Shown piece by piece: positions 16,442 to 24,402 of a DNA stretch of 64,000 bases (positions are counted from its first letter, which is position 1; the number at the start of each line of letters is the position of its first letter). Below the pieces are notes generated by a model. That model made no database searches and had not been told where the DNA came from. It worked only from the letters and a program-made list of their open reading frames with translations. This stretch comes from Cellulomonas humilata (lineage in GTDB: Bacteria > Actinomycetota > Actinomycetes > Actinomycetales > Cellulomonadaceae): contig NZ_JAUSVB010000001.1 of the NCBI RefSeq assembly GCF_030814415.1, forward strand, positions 372,001-436,000, read 5' to 3'. Both the position numbers and the translations under genes were made by a program.

Positions 16442-17209
16442 ATGCCCGACGGCCGAGCCGACGAGACCGCCCTCAACCGCGCACTCTGGGCCGTCATGAA
16501 CGAACGCTTCACCGACGCGGCGGCCGAGGAGCTGTGGCTCCGGCCCGAACCCGTCTGGGGTCTGTTCGCGGTCCCCGAGCGCGAGCTCGGCGTCCTCGGC
16601 GAGGTGCGCGACGTCGACGTGGTCGAGCTGGCCAGCGGCACGGCGTACTTCTCCGCCTGGCTCGCGCGCGCCGGCGCGCGCACGGTGGCGGTGGACCTGT
16701 CGGGCGAGCAGCTGGTGACCGCCCGTCGGCTGCAACGGCAGCACGGCCCCGTCTTCCCGCTGGTCCAGGGCGACGCACAGCGGGTACCGCTGGCCGACGG
16801 GTGCGCCGACCTCGTCGTCAGCGAGCACGGCGCCGCCGCGTGGTGCGACCCCGAGCTCTGGCTCCCCGAGGCCGCCCGCCTCCTGCGGCCGGGCGGTCGG
16901 CTGGTGTTCCTCACCAACAGCCACCTGTCGGCCCTCTGCGTGCCGGAGGACGAGGGCGTCGCGGAGGAACAGCTGCTGCGCGGGCAGCGCGAGGCGTACA
17001 AGGTGCAGTGGCCCGGTGGCGGGGTCGAGTTCCACCCGTCGCACGGCGACTGGGTCCGGCTGCTGCGGAGGGCAGGGTTCGTCGTCGACGCCCTGCACGA
17101 GCTGTACGCACCGCCCGACGGCGACGACCACGCCTTCTACGAGATCGTCTCCGCCGACTGGGCGCGCAGGTGGCCAGCCGAGGAGCTGTGGGTGGCCACC
17201 CGCCCCTGA
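16442..17209 (+). CDS. Class I SAM-dependent methyltransferase
   Basis: A 255-aa protein. The Rossmann motif I (VDVVELASGTAYFSAWLA, about residues 59-76) is followed by an acidic motif II (VAVDLS), a motif III region (GDAQRVPLADGCADLVV) and LLRPGGRLVFLTNS, the usual post-motif strand of class I methyltransferases. The acceptor substrate is not evident. It is transcribed divergently from the GH5 gene and followed by a small hypothetical gene, each with its own leaderless promoter, so they need not be coregulated. Confidence 0.88.
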   Translation: MPDGRADETALNRALWAVMNERFTDAAAEELWLRPEPVWGLFAVPERELGVLGEVRDVDVVELASGTAYFSAWLARAGARTVAVDLSGEQLVTARRLQRQHGPVFPLVQGDAQRVPLADGCADLVVSEHGAAAWCDPELWLPEAARLLRPGGRLVFLTNSHLSALCVPEDEGVAEEQLLRGQREAYKVQWPGGGVEFHPSHGDWVRLLRRAGFVVDALHELYAPPDGDDHAFYEIVSADWARRWPAEELWVATRP

Positions 17210-17242
17210 CATATCTGCGCGCCACGGCCGGACGGCCGTCGA

Positions 17243-17248
17243 TACGAT
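17243..17248 (+). promoter_or_regulatory. -10 box of a leaderless transcript (17255 gene)
   Basis: TACGAT ends 6 nt before the ATG at 17255. It lies within GTCGATACGATCG, similar to the palindrome before the MATE gene. Confidence 0.45.
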
Positions 17249-17254
17249 CGCCCG

Positions 17255-17644
17255 ATGCCCCCCGAGACCTGGATCGAGCACCGACGTCCCGGCGACCGCG
17301 AGCGCCTCGGGTGGATCCGCCCGGACGGCGACGGGTTCGTCGCCCACGACGCGCTCGGGCGCGAGGCCACCGGCACGGTCGACTGGCTCACCGCCGAGGA
17401 GGCGCTCGAGGAGCGCGGGCTGCACTGGCTCGCCGACCTGTACCAGCTCGACCTGCCCGACGGCACCCGCGAGCGCGTCCGGCTCGTCGAGGTCACCCCC
17501 GAACGGGTCGTCGTCAAGGTCGACGACTTCGGCGCCGTGGACGTGGTGACCGCCAGCTATGTGCTGCCGTTCCCCGCCCCGGACACGCTGCGCCCGTTCG
17601 AGGGCGACGCCACGACGTTCGACGGCGGGCTGCTGCCCGACTGA
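17255..17644 (+). CDS. Hypothetical protein, 129 aa
   Basis: A soluble, acidic 129-aa protein with no signal peptide or membrane segment. The N-terminal part (GWIRPDGDGFVAHDALGREA) and the middle (LYQLDLPDGTRERVRLVEVT, VVVKVDDFGAVD) look like a small all-beta fold. I recall similar short actinobacterial proteins of unknown function but cannot name a family. It begins at a leaderless ATG and its stop is 0 bp from that of the convergent peptidase gene. Confidence 0.7.
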   Translation: MPPETWIEHRRPGDRERLGWIRPDGDGFVAHDALGREATGTVDWLTAEEALEERGLHWLADLYQLDLPDGTRERVRLVEVTPERVVVKVDDFGAVDVVTASYVLPFPAPDTLRPFEGDATTFDGGLLPD

Positions 17645-18331
17645 TCAGGCTCTGCTGCGCAGGTCGCGAGCGCGGGAGTAGGCGACGACCATCGCGGCGT
17701 CCCAGGTCCCGTTCGCGGGCCGCCCGAGCGCACGCTGGATCGCGGCCGTGACCACGTCGTGCGCGCGCCGGGACGCCTGGCCCCACACACCGTCGTCGGC
17801 GACCCCGACCACCCGCTGCGTGAACTCGACCCCCTGCGGGAACTGCACCCCCATGAGGTTGCTCGCCGCCTTCACGGCCTCGACGCGCATGTCGGTGTCC
17901 GGACCCCACACCTGGTCCGGCGCCGCGCGCACCGCACGCTGCACCGCCTCGGTCAGCACGTCCCCGCCACCGCGCGGCTGGAACGACCCGGCACCCAGGT
18001 GGCCGAACGGGCCGACGTCCACGTGCAGGTGGTTCTTGTGCGAACCGCTGACCCCCGCGGACCCGTCGCGGGCGAAGATCACGCCCAGGCCCAGCTCCTG
18101 CGCCCGGTTCAGCGCCTCGATGAGCTCGGCGCGCTCGTCGGGACCGTTCTTGTTGATGTCCGCGGCCTTGCCGAACCCGGCGTCGCTGTCGAAGTGCCAC
18201 GACCCGCCCGTGTGGACCGGGTGGACCGCCGAGAACCCGTGCATCTCGCCGACGTCGTAGCCGTGCCGACGGGCCCACAAGCAGAACGTGACGAGCGTCT
18301 GCGTGGGCGAGAGCTGTGTTCCGAGTGCCAT
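17645..18331 (-). CDS. M15-like peptidase with peptidoglycan-binding repeats (endolysin-like)
   Basis: A 228-aa protein. Residues 10-115 show the zinc-ligand pattern of the M15/D-Ala-D-Ala peptidase fold: GGSWHFDSDAGFGKAADIN with H and D, then HKNHLHVDVG with the third His. Residues 125-228 contain two PG_binding-type repeats (AAPDQVWGPDTDMRVEAVKAA and GVADDGVWGQASRRAHDVV). It would cut peptide cross-links or stem peptides of the cell wall. No signal peptide is present, as in phage endolysins, so export or lysis must come from another protein. GGGGAAGG lies 8 nt before the ATG. Confidence 0.75.
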   Translation of the reverse strand: MALGTQLSPTQTLVTFCLWARRHGYDVGEMHGFSAVHPVHTGGSWHFDSDAGFGKAADINKNGPDERAELIEALNRAQELGLGVIFARDGSAGVSGSHKNHLHVDVGPFGHLGAGSFQPRGGGDVLTEAVQRAVRAAPDQVWGPDTDMRVEAVKAASNLMGVQFPQGVEFTQRVVGVADDGVWGQASRRAHDVVTAAIQRALGRPANGTWDAAMVVAYSRARDLRSRA

Positions 18332-18434
18332 GAGACTGCCTTCCCCTCCGAGACCCGTGCGCCATGGCGACGCCCGTTTCAGAGAAGGGGCCGGCTTCTT
18401 GACCGTCAGATACGTCCGGAGGGGGTGATGGGGT

Positions 18435-19184
18435 TCAGGACGCGGTGTCGATCGCGTCGAGGTCGCGCACGGCGAAGCGGTGGTGCTCCCACTCCTCCTC
18501 GAGGATCACGTGCAGGCAGGAGCGGACGGTCTCCGGGTGCTCGGGCGCGTGCGGGTTCCTGCGTTCCTCGTCGAGCTCGTCGACGGAGACGCCGGCGAGC
18601 AGGTCGCGCACCATCGCGACCCGGCCCGCGCGGGCGTCGAGAACTGCGGCGTAGGTCGGCGTCTCCGTCGTGAAGACCGTCAGGTCCGTACCGTCGCCCG
18701 CCGTACCCGCGTCGAGCTGACCGAGCGGGTGGAACGGCTGGTCCAGGCGCAGGATCGCCTTGCCCAGCCACGTGTCCGTGGCGAGCACCAGGTGCCGGAG
18801 CGTCTGCGCGAACGACCACTCACCGTCCACCGAGACGTCGACGGTCCCGGCGGGCATCGCGGAGACGCGTTCGAGGGTGGCTGCCCAGGTGCGCTCCAGC
18901 ACCGCCCACGCCGCGCGCAGGCCGTCCGGGTCGGCCGCGCGTCGCTGCGCCCGACCGGGGAAGCGGCGGTCCAGCTCGGCCTCGACGAACGGGATCACGT
19001 CCACCCCGTTGACGCGGAAGTAGTCGGCGTCGGGGAGCCACGGCGCGTCGATGTCCGCGTTGCCCACCTCGACCCCGCGCATCACGACGCCGGACAGGTC
19101 GGACTCGACGAACCGCGCACCCCGCAGGTTCGCGCCGACGAACGTCGCACCCTGCAGGTCGTCGGAGCGGGTGAAGGCTGCCAT
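18435..19184 (-). CDS. DinB-family protein with N-terminal pentapeptide repeats
   Basis: A 249-aa protein. Residues 1-45 are pentapeptide-repeat coils (DLQGATFVGANLRGARFVES). From about residue 85 there is a DinB_2-type four-helix bundle with the metal-ligand histidines in ...AQTLRHLVLATDTWLG and EEEWEHHRFAVRDLD. Members are often thiol-dependent transferases or damage-inducible proteins using mycothiol or bacillithiol, but the substrate here is unknown. GGAGAG precedes the ATG. Confidence 0.85.
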   Translation of the reverse strand: MAAFTRSDDLQGATFVGANLRGARFVESDLSGVVMRGVEVGNADIDAPWLPDADYFRVNGVDVIPFVEAELDRRFPGRAQRRAADPDGLRAAWAVLERTWAATLERVSAMPAGTVDVSVDGEWSFAQTLRHLVLATDTWLGKAILRLDQPFHPLGQLDAGTAGDGTDLTVFTTETPTYAAVLDARAGRVAMVRDLLAGVSVDELDEERRNPHAPEHPETVRSCLHVILEEEWEHHRFAVRDLDAIDTAS

Positions 19185-19272
19185 GGGGCTCTCCTCGTCG
19201 ACGGTCCCGTCGCATCGATTGTTCTGAGAGCCCCTGACATTGTCGACCGGCCGGGATGTCGGAGGGTGCTCC

Positions 19273-19278
19273 TACGGT
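19273..19278 (+). promoter_or_regulatory. -10 box of a leaderless transcript (epoxide hydrolase)
   Basis: TACGGT ends 6 nt before the ATG at 19285; no ribosome binding site is present. Confidence 0.5.
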
Positions 19279-19284
19279 GAGCCG

Positions 19285-20400
19285 ATGACCGTCCGACCGT
19301 TCGTGATCGACGTGCCGCAGCCGGTTCTCGACGACCTGCACGACCGCCTGGCACGCACGCGCTTCCTCGACGACTCGCCCCGCCGACCGGCGTCCGGCAT
19401 GACGTCGGCGTACCTGCGGGACCTCGTCGCGTCGTGGTTGACGTTCGACTGGCGCGCGCGTGAGGCGTGGCTCAACGAGCACCCGCAGGTTCTCGCGGAC
19501 GTCGACGGCACGACGCTGCACGTCGTCCACCAGCGGTCGGCCAGCCCGGACGCGCCGGCGCTCCTCGTGATGCACGGCTGGCCGCACACGTTCGCGCTGC
19601 AGCTGGACTTCGCGGACCTGCTGCCGGACTTCCACGTGGTCGTGGTGAGCCTGCCGGGCTTCGGGTTCTCGCCGCCGCTCGACGAGCCGACTACCGAGCA
19701 GCGGCTGGCCCAGCTGGTGCACACGCTCATGACCGACGTCCTCGGCTACTCCCGCTACCTCACCTACGGCGAGGACGTGACCGCGAACGTGAGCGACCTC
19801 GTCGCCGCGACGTACCCCGAGGCGGTGACCGGGATCGTCGTCACGCACGCGCACTTCCTGCCGCAGGACGAGCGGGAGGCGACGACCGACCCGACCGAGC
19901 GCGCGTTCTACGACCGCATGGCGGCGGGCTGGTACGACCAGGCGGCCTACGCCCACGCGCAGGGCACCCGGCCGGACACCCTCGCCGCCGCGCTGAACGA
20001 CTCACCGGCCGGTCTGCTCGCGTGGATCACCGAGAAGCTGGTCGAGTGGAGCGACACCCCGGCGGGCGACCCGGCGGCCGTGGAGCGACGGATCTCGCGC
20101 GAGCGGATCCTCACCGAGGCCACCCTGTACTGGGCGACGCAGAGCATCGCGACGTCGTTCCGGACGTACTTCGACGGGGGCGATGCCGTCGTCCCGCCGG
20201 TCGAGGTCCCGGCCGCGGTCTTCATCCAGCGGCACGAGCACGACAACCCCGAGTCGGTCGCGCGGCGTTTCTACCGCGACCTGCGGGTGTTCGAGCGACT
20301 GGCCGAGGGCGGCCACTTCACGATCGCCGAGGTACCGGACGCCATGGCCGAGCGGGTGCGGGAGTTCGCGGCTGTCGGATCGGGGCATCCTCGTTCGTAG
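19285..20400 (+). CDS. Epoxide hydrolase-like alpha/beta hydrolase
   Basis: A 371-aa protein with the epoxide hydrolase N-terminal lid (VPQPVLDDLHDRLARTRFLD) before the hydrolase core. The oxyanion motif HGWP (about residue 93) is followed by DFHVVVVSLPGFGFS. The nucleophile elbow reads YGEDVTANVSD, with Asp where canonical members have GGDWG. The catalytic His is in GGHFTIAEVPDAM near the C-terminus. It would open epoxides to diols through an aspartyl ester. The altered elbow (GED for GGD) leaves the exact reaction open. Confidence 0.85.
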   Translation: MTVRPFVIDVPQPVLDDLHDRLARTRFLDDSPRRPASGMTSAYLRDLVASWLTFDWRAREAWLNEHPQVLADVDGTTLHVVHQRSASPDAPALLVMHGWPHTFALQLDFADLLPDFHVVVVSLPGFGFSPPLDEPTTEQRLAQLVHTLMTDVLGYSRYLTYGEDVTANVSDLVAATYPEAVTGIVVTHAHFLPQDEREATTDPTERAFYDRMAAGWYDQAAYAHAQGTRPDTLAAALNDSPAGLLAWITEKLVEWSDTPAGDPAAVERRISRERILTEATLYWATQSIATSFRTYFDGGDAVVPPVEVPAAVFIQRHEHDNPESVARRFYRDLRVFERLAEGGHFTIAEVPDAMAERVREFAAVGSGHPRS

Positions 20401-20449
20401 CAAGGGTGAGAGGTCGCCCACGAGGGGTGCCTCGGAAGGGGCGACGACC

Positions 20450-21049
20450 ATGAAGCTGGTCACCAACACCCAGATCACCGTCGACGGCGTGATGCAGGCG
20501 AACGGGGGGAACAACCCCACGCTCGACCCCGGGTTCGAGCGGGGCGGCTGGGCGCTGCCGCTCGGTGACGACGAGTCCACCGCCTACATCGGCGACTGCT
20601 ACCTGCGCGCCGACGCGTTCCTGTTCGGCCGGCGGACCTACGAGCTCTTCGCGGGGTACTGGGGGGTGCGCGACGACGCCGACAACCCGTTCGTCCGCGC
20701 CCTGAACTCCCGCCCGAAGTTCGTCGCCTCGACCACGATCACCGACCCGCAGTGGGCGGGCACGACCGTGCTGTCCGGAGATCTCGAGGCGTCCATCCGC
20801 GCCTTGAAGGCCCGGCCCGGCGGCGAGCTGCAGGTGCACGGCAGCGGCCAGCTGATCCGGTGGCTGCTCGAGCACGAGCTCGTCGACGAGCTGACGCTGA
20901 TCGTCTGCCCGGTGATCGTCGGCGCGGGCACCCGCCTGTTCCCGGAGGACGGTCTCGACCACGCGCTCGACCTCGTGGAGTCGCGCAGGTTCCCGACGGG
21001 CATCCTCGCCCAGTCCTACCGGCCCTCCGGCCGCCCCCAGTACGCGTAG
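20450..21049 (+). CDS. Dihydrofolate reductase/RibD C-terminal-like family protein
   Basis: A 199-aa protein of the RibD_C/DHFR-like fold: MKLVTNTQITVDGVMQ at the N-terminus, FLFGRRTYELFAGYWG (about 60-75), and the nucleotide-binding turn ELQVHGSGQLIRWLLEHELVDELTL. Such proteins are NADPH-dependent reductases of unknown substrate and commonly accompany ECF42/DGPF gene pairs. GGAAGGGG precedes the ATG at 20450. It starts the three-gene cluster that continues with the DGPF and sigma factor genes, 24 bp apart. Confidence 0.85.
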   Translation: MKLVTNTQITVDGVMQANGGNNPTLDPGFERGGWALPLGDDESTAYIGDCYLRADAFLFGRRTYELFAGYWGVRDDADNPFVRALNSRPKFVASTTITDPQWAGTTVLSGDLEASIRALKARPGGELQVHGSGQLIRWLLEHELVDELTLIVCPVIVGAGTRLFPEDGLDHALDLVESRRFPTGILAQSYRPSGRPQYA

Positions 21050-21073
21050 CAGGATGACCTCGGAGGTAGTGAG

Positions 21074-21400
21074 ATGCAGTACTTCGTTTCCGTGATCGAC
21101 CACCGGACGAGCTCCGGGACTGCCGAGGAGGCGGTGGCGATCGACGAGTTCAACGACAAGCTCCGGACCGGAGGCCACTGGGTGTTCGCGGGGGGCCTCG
21201 CCGCACCCGAGACCTCGACGGTCATCGACGGTCGAGGCGAGGCACCGATCTTCACCGACGGGCCGTTCGTGGAGTCGAAGGAGCACATCGCCGGCTTCTG
21301 GATCATCGACGCACCCGACCTCGACGCCGCGCTCGCGCTCATGGCCGAGGGGTCCAGGGCGTGCAACCGACGGGTCGAGGTGCGGCCGTTCCTGAGGTGA
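21074..21400 (+). CDS. DGPF/YCII-family protein linked to ECF42 sigma factor
   Basis: A 108-aa ferredoxin-like alpha/beta protein of the YCII family with the diagnostic motif FTDGPFVESKEHIAGFW at about residues 60-76. DGPF proteins are encoded beside ECF42 sigma factors, and this one is. GGAGGTAGTGAG gives a strong start. The last codons overlap the sigma gene through GTGA (21397-21400), which implies translational coupling. Whether it senses a signal or is an enzyme is unknown. Confidence 0.9.
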   Translation: MQYFVSVIDHRTSSGTAEEAVAIDEFNDKLRTGGHWVFAGGLAAPETSTVIDGRGEAPIFTDGPFVESKEHIAGFWIIDAPDLDAALALMAEGSRACNRRVEVRPFLR

Positions 21401-22620
21401 CGGAGACGCTCGTCCGGGCCCACCAGGAGCAGTGGGCCCGGATGGTCGCCACGCTCGCCCGACGCTTCGGCGACCTCGACCTCGCCGAAGAGGCGGCCGC
21501 CGAGGCGTTCGCGACCGCCGTCGAGCGGTGGGCGGTCGACGGCGTCCCGCCCAACCCCGGCGGGTGGCTGACCACGACCGCGAACCGCAAGGCGATCGAC
21601 CGGATCCGGCGGGAGAGCAAGCGCGACTCCTTGTACCGGGAGGCCCTGATGCTGTCCGACGTGGACCCGCCCGAGCCGCTCGGCGCCATCGACGACGACC
21701 GCCTCCGGCTGATCTTCACCTGCTGCCACCCTGCGCTGGCCATGGAGGCGCGGGTCGCCCTGACGTTGCGGATGGTCGGCGGGCTGACGGTGCCGGAGAT
21801 CGCCCGCAGCTTCCTGGTGCAGGAATCCACCATGGGGCAGCGGATCACCCGAGCGAAGGCCAAGATCGCCGCCGCGCGCATCCCCTACCGGGTGCCGTCC
21901 CCGCACGACCTGCCCGCGCGCACCACCGGCGTGCTCGCCGTCCTGTTCCTCGTCTTCAACGAGGGCTACCTCGCGACGGGCCCCGACACCGACCCCGTGC
22001 GTCCCGGCCTGACCGCGGAGGCGATCCGGCTGACCCGCCTGGTCCGCACGCTGCTCCCCGAGGACGGCGAGGTGGCCGGACTGCTGGCGCTGATGCTCCT
22101 CACCGAGGCCCGACGCCCCGCCCGCGTCGCCGCCGACGGCGCGCTCGTCCCCCTCGCGTCGCAGGACCGCGACGCCTGGGACGGCGCGCTGATCGACGAG
22201 GGGCACCGCCTCGTGCGCGAGCGTCTGGCCTCCGGCGCCGCCCCCGGCCGCTACCAGCTGCTCGCCGCGATCAACGCCGTGCACACCGACGCGCGGGACG
22301 CCCGTGACACCTCCTGGCCGCAGGTGATTGCCCTCTACGACCAGCTGGTCCGCCTCGACCGCTCGCCGATCGTCGCCCTCAACCGCGCCGTCGCGGTCGC
22401 CGAGGTCGACGGCCCCGACGTCGCACTGGCCTCTCTCGACGCCCTCGGGGACGCGCTCGACGGGTACCACGCGTTCCACGCCACGCGTGCCGAGCTGCTG
22501 CGCCGGGTGGACCGTCGCGTCGAGTCTCGCGCGGCGTACGACCGGGCGATCGCCCTCGCTGGGAACACCGCCGAGACGGCTTTCCTGGCACGACGTCGGG
22601 ACGAGCTCCGGGCGACCTGA
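21397..22620 (+). CDS. ECF42-type sigma factor with C-terminal TPR-like extension
   Basis: A 407-aa protein. Sigma region 2 lies at about residues 10-75 (RRFGDLDLAEEAAAEAFATA), with NPGGWLTTTANRKAIDRIRR. Region 4 is VALTLRMVGGLTVPEIARSF, then TMGQRITRAKAKI. The 220-residue helical C-terminal extension carries VLFLVFNEGYLAT, the conserved signature of ECF42 (SigJ-unlike) factors. It directs RNA polymerase to its own regulon; no anti-sigma gene is adjacent, as usual for this group. The GTG start inside the overlap GTGA is preferred over the in-frame GTG at 21361, because the protein then begins MTETLVRAHQEQW. Confidence 0.92.
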   Translation: MTETLVRAHQEQWARMVATLARRFGDLDLAEEAAAEAFATAVERWAVDGVPPNPGGWLTTTANRKAIDRIRRESKRDSLYREALMLSDVDPPEPLGAIDDDRLRLIFTCCHPALAMEARVALTLRMVGGLTVPEIARSFLVQESTMGQRITRAKAKIAAARIPYRVPSPHDLPARTTGVLAVLFLVFNEGYLATGPDTDPVRPGLTAEAIRLTRLVRTLLPEDGEVAGLLALMLLTEARRPARVAADGALVPLASQDRDAWDGALIDEGHRLVRERLASGAAPGRYQLLAAINAVHTDARDARDTSWPQVIALYDQLVRLDRSPIVALNRAVAVAEVDGPDVALASLDALGDALDGYHAFHATRAELLRRVDRRVESRAAYDRAIALAGNTAETAFLARRRDELRAT

Positions 22621-22627
22621 GCGCTCG

Positions 22628-22642
22628 GCTGGATCGTCCAGC
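22628..22642 (+). terminator. Short hairpin after the sigma factor gene
   Basis: GCTGGA-TCG-TCCAGC, 8 nt past the stop codon. The stem is only 6 bp with a GC-rich flank, so this is a weak candidate. Confidence 0.3.
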
Positions 22643-22664
22643 GCCGCGGCCCGCGACAGCTCGG

Positions 22665-23789
22665 TCAGTCGATCGTGAACGGCGCGGGGCCGCCTGCGAC
22701 GAGGGTGCCGGGGCGGTCCGCGTGCGTCGGCGTGAGCCCGTCGCCGAAGAACGTCATCACCGCCCAGACCTCGTACTCGCCGGCCGGCAGCGGGTCGCCG
22801 TCGCCGGTGTTCGCATACTCGCCGACGCCGATCGTCGCGCAGTCGAAGGCGTTGGTCGTCGCGTCATAGTCCGCGTGGCCGCCGACGGGCAGGTCGGCCG
22901 CCAGCCCGATGTCGTCGTGACCGTCGAGGCCGCCGACGATGACGCCGTCGCGCGCGATCACCACCGTCGGGTGCCCGGTGGTCGCAGCGATGGCGCCGGT
23001 TCCGGTGTTCGTCGCACGGACGACGAGCTCGTCGCCTCCGGAGAGCACCTCCAGCCCCAGCGGCGCGGGGTTGCCCTCCTGCGACGCCAGCATCTCCAGG
23101 TCGTCCGTGGAGGCGCCGCACGCTGTGGGGTCCTGGACGACGGCCTCCCCGTCGGCCACCACGGTCACCGTCGTCACGGCGACGCCCCAGGCCCCGGCGA
23201 CTGAGCCGCCGTCAGGCAGCAGCCCGACGGTCTGCGAGACGACCAGGTCGTAGGTGCCGGGCGCGACCTCCGGTGAACCGTTGCCGTTCGGGTACTGGTC
23301 GCACGACGCCAGCCCGAGGGACACGTCGCTGACCAGGGGCAGCGGCGCCACGGCGTAGTCGCCGCCCCACTCCTGGACGTGCTCCGGCTGCGGGACCTGC
23401 GGGCCGTCCTGCACCCCGACGACCACGCCGTCGCGCACGAGCGTCAGGTCCGTGCCGTAGACCCAGCCCTGGGCGGCCGCGTCGGCCGAGCTCGCCGTCA
23501 CCGCCGCGGTCCACTGCCCGTGCACTCCGACACTCGTGGAGGCGTCGAGCAACGAGACATCGATCTCACCGTCCGCCGGGATCACGTCTGCCACCAGTTC
23601 ACCGCACCGCCCGAACTGTCCCGGCCAGTCAGCCTGCCCGGCAGCGCTGGGCCCGTTCGCCAGCAGGAACGGCACCGCGACGACGACAGCCATGATGGCG
23701 ACCCCCGCCACGACGACAGCGACGAGCCGACGTGCCGATCGCTGTGGGGGCTGGACGATGACCACGTCGTCCTCGACACCGCTCTCCAC
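22665..23789 (-). CDS. Membrane-anchored extracytoplasmic beta-domain protein, function unknown
   Basis: A 374-aa protein. A short cytoplasmic N-terminus is followed by one membrane helix (RRLVAVVVAGVAIMAVVVAV, about residues 20-40) and then about 330 exported residues, rich in Thr/Val/Gly/Asp. They show two beta-sandwich-like halves with repeated phrases (APGTYDLVVSQTVG; LPAGEYEVWAVMTF). A few cysteines (FGRCGEL, ASCDQYP, PTACGAS, FDCATIG) may form disulfides. It resembles actinobacterial surface proteins without a named role. AGGAGG sits 4 nt before the GTG. It is convergent with the sigma factor gene. Confidence 0.7.
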   Translation of the reverse strand: MESGVEDDVVIVQPPQRSARRLVAVVVAGVAIMAVVVAVPFLLANGPSAAGQADWPGQFGRCGELVADVIPADGEIDVSLLDASTSVGVHGQWTAAVTASSADAAAQGWVYGTDLTLVRDGVVVGVQDGPQVPQPEHVQEWGGDYAVAPLPLVSDVSLGLASCDQYPNGNGSPEVAPGTYDLVVSQTVGLLPDGGSVAGAWGVAVTTVTVVADGEAVVQDPTACGASTDDLEMLASQEGNPAPLGLEVLSGGDELVVRATNTGTGAIAATTGHPTVVIARDGVIVGGLDGHDDIGLAADLPVGGHADYDATTNAFDCATIGVGEYANTGDGDPLPAGEYEVWAVMTFFGDGLTPTHADRPGTLVAGGPAPFTID

Positions 23790-23893
23790 GTCGCCTCCTG
23801 TCGGTACCCCGTCTATGTCAGCGATCGCACGGATCTTGCGCTGACGGTCGTGAGTGTCCCGCCTCGGCAGTCACCGCATCGCGATCTTGACCG

Positions 23894-23922
23894 TTGACGC
23901 GGCACTTGTTTTTTGCAAGTGT
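23894..23922 (+). promoter_or_regulatory. Promoter/operator of the VOC-HxlR operon
   Basis: CACTTG-N7-CAAGTG (23903-23921) is a perfect 6-bp inverted repeat around a T tract. A -35 box TTGACG (23894-23899), 17-bp spacer and -10 AAGTGT (23917-23922) place the repeat over the spacer and -10. The repeat is a good candidate site for the HxlR regulator encoded second in the operon. Confidence 0.55.
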
Positions 23923-23962
23923 GGACACCGTCCGCAGAACAGACCCACGAGAGGCGCCGACG

Positions 23963-24397
23963 ATGACCGCGATGTTCGTGAACCTGCCCGTGACCGACCT
24001 GGAGCGCGCGAAGGCGTTCTACACGGCGGTCGGATTCGCTCCCAACCCCGCGATGTCGGACCACAACGGCGCCTGCTTCGTCGTCGAGGCCGACCACAGC
24101 TACGTCATGGTCCTGACGCGCGAGTACTTCCAGACCTTCACCGACCTGCCGATCGGCGACCCGGCAGCGAACCCGTCGGTCTCGACCGCCGTCTTCCTCG
24201 ACAGCCGGGACGCGGTCGACGCGACCCTCGCGGACGGGCTCGCCGCGGGCGGCACGGAGCCGCACCCCGCCACTGACTACGGCTTCATGTACCAGCGCCA
24301 GCTCAACGACCCCGACGGCAACATCCTCGAGTTCGGCTGGTTCGACCCCGCCGCCGCAGCCCCGAGCACCGACGCGCTCGCCGACCAGCAGGCCTGA
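23963..24397 (+). CDS. VOC-superfamily (glyoxalase-like) protein
   Basis: A 144-aa protein with two beta-alpha-beta-beta-beta modules: MFVNLPVTDLERAKAFYTAV at the start and MYQRQLNDPDGNILEFGWFD near the end, the usual VOC signatures. Metal ligands are not fully obvious, so it may be a lyase, a dioxygenase-like enzyme or a binding/resistance protein. GAGAGG precedes the ATG at 23963. It is followed after 5 bp by the HxlR gene, and the two share the operator-bearing promoter. Confidence 0.88.
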   Translation: MTAMFVNLPVTDLERAKAFYTAVGFAPNPAMSDHNGACFVVEADHSYVMVLTREYFQTFTDLPIGDPAANPSVSTAVFLDSRDAVDATLADGLAAGGTEPHPATDYGFMYQRQLNDPDGNILEFGWFDPAAAAPSTDALADQQA

Positions 24398-24402
24398 GCT
24401 CG

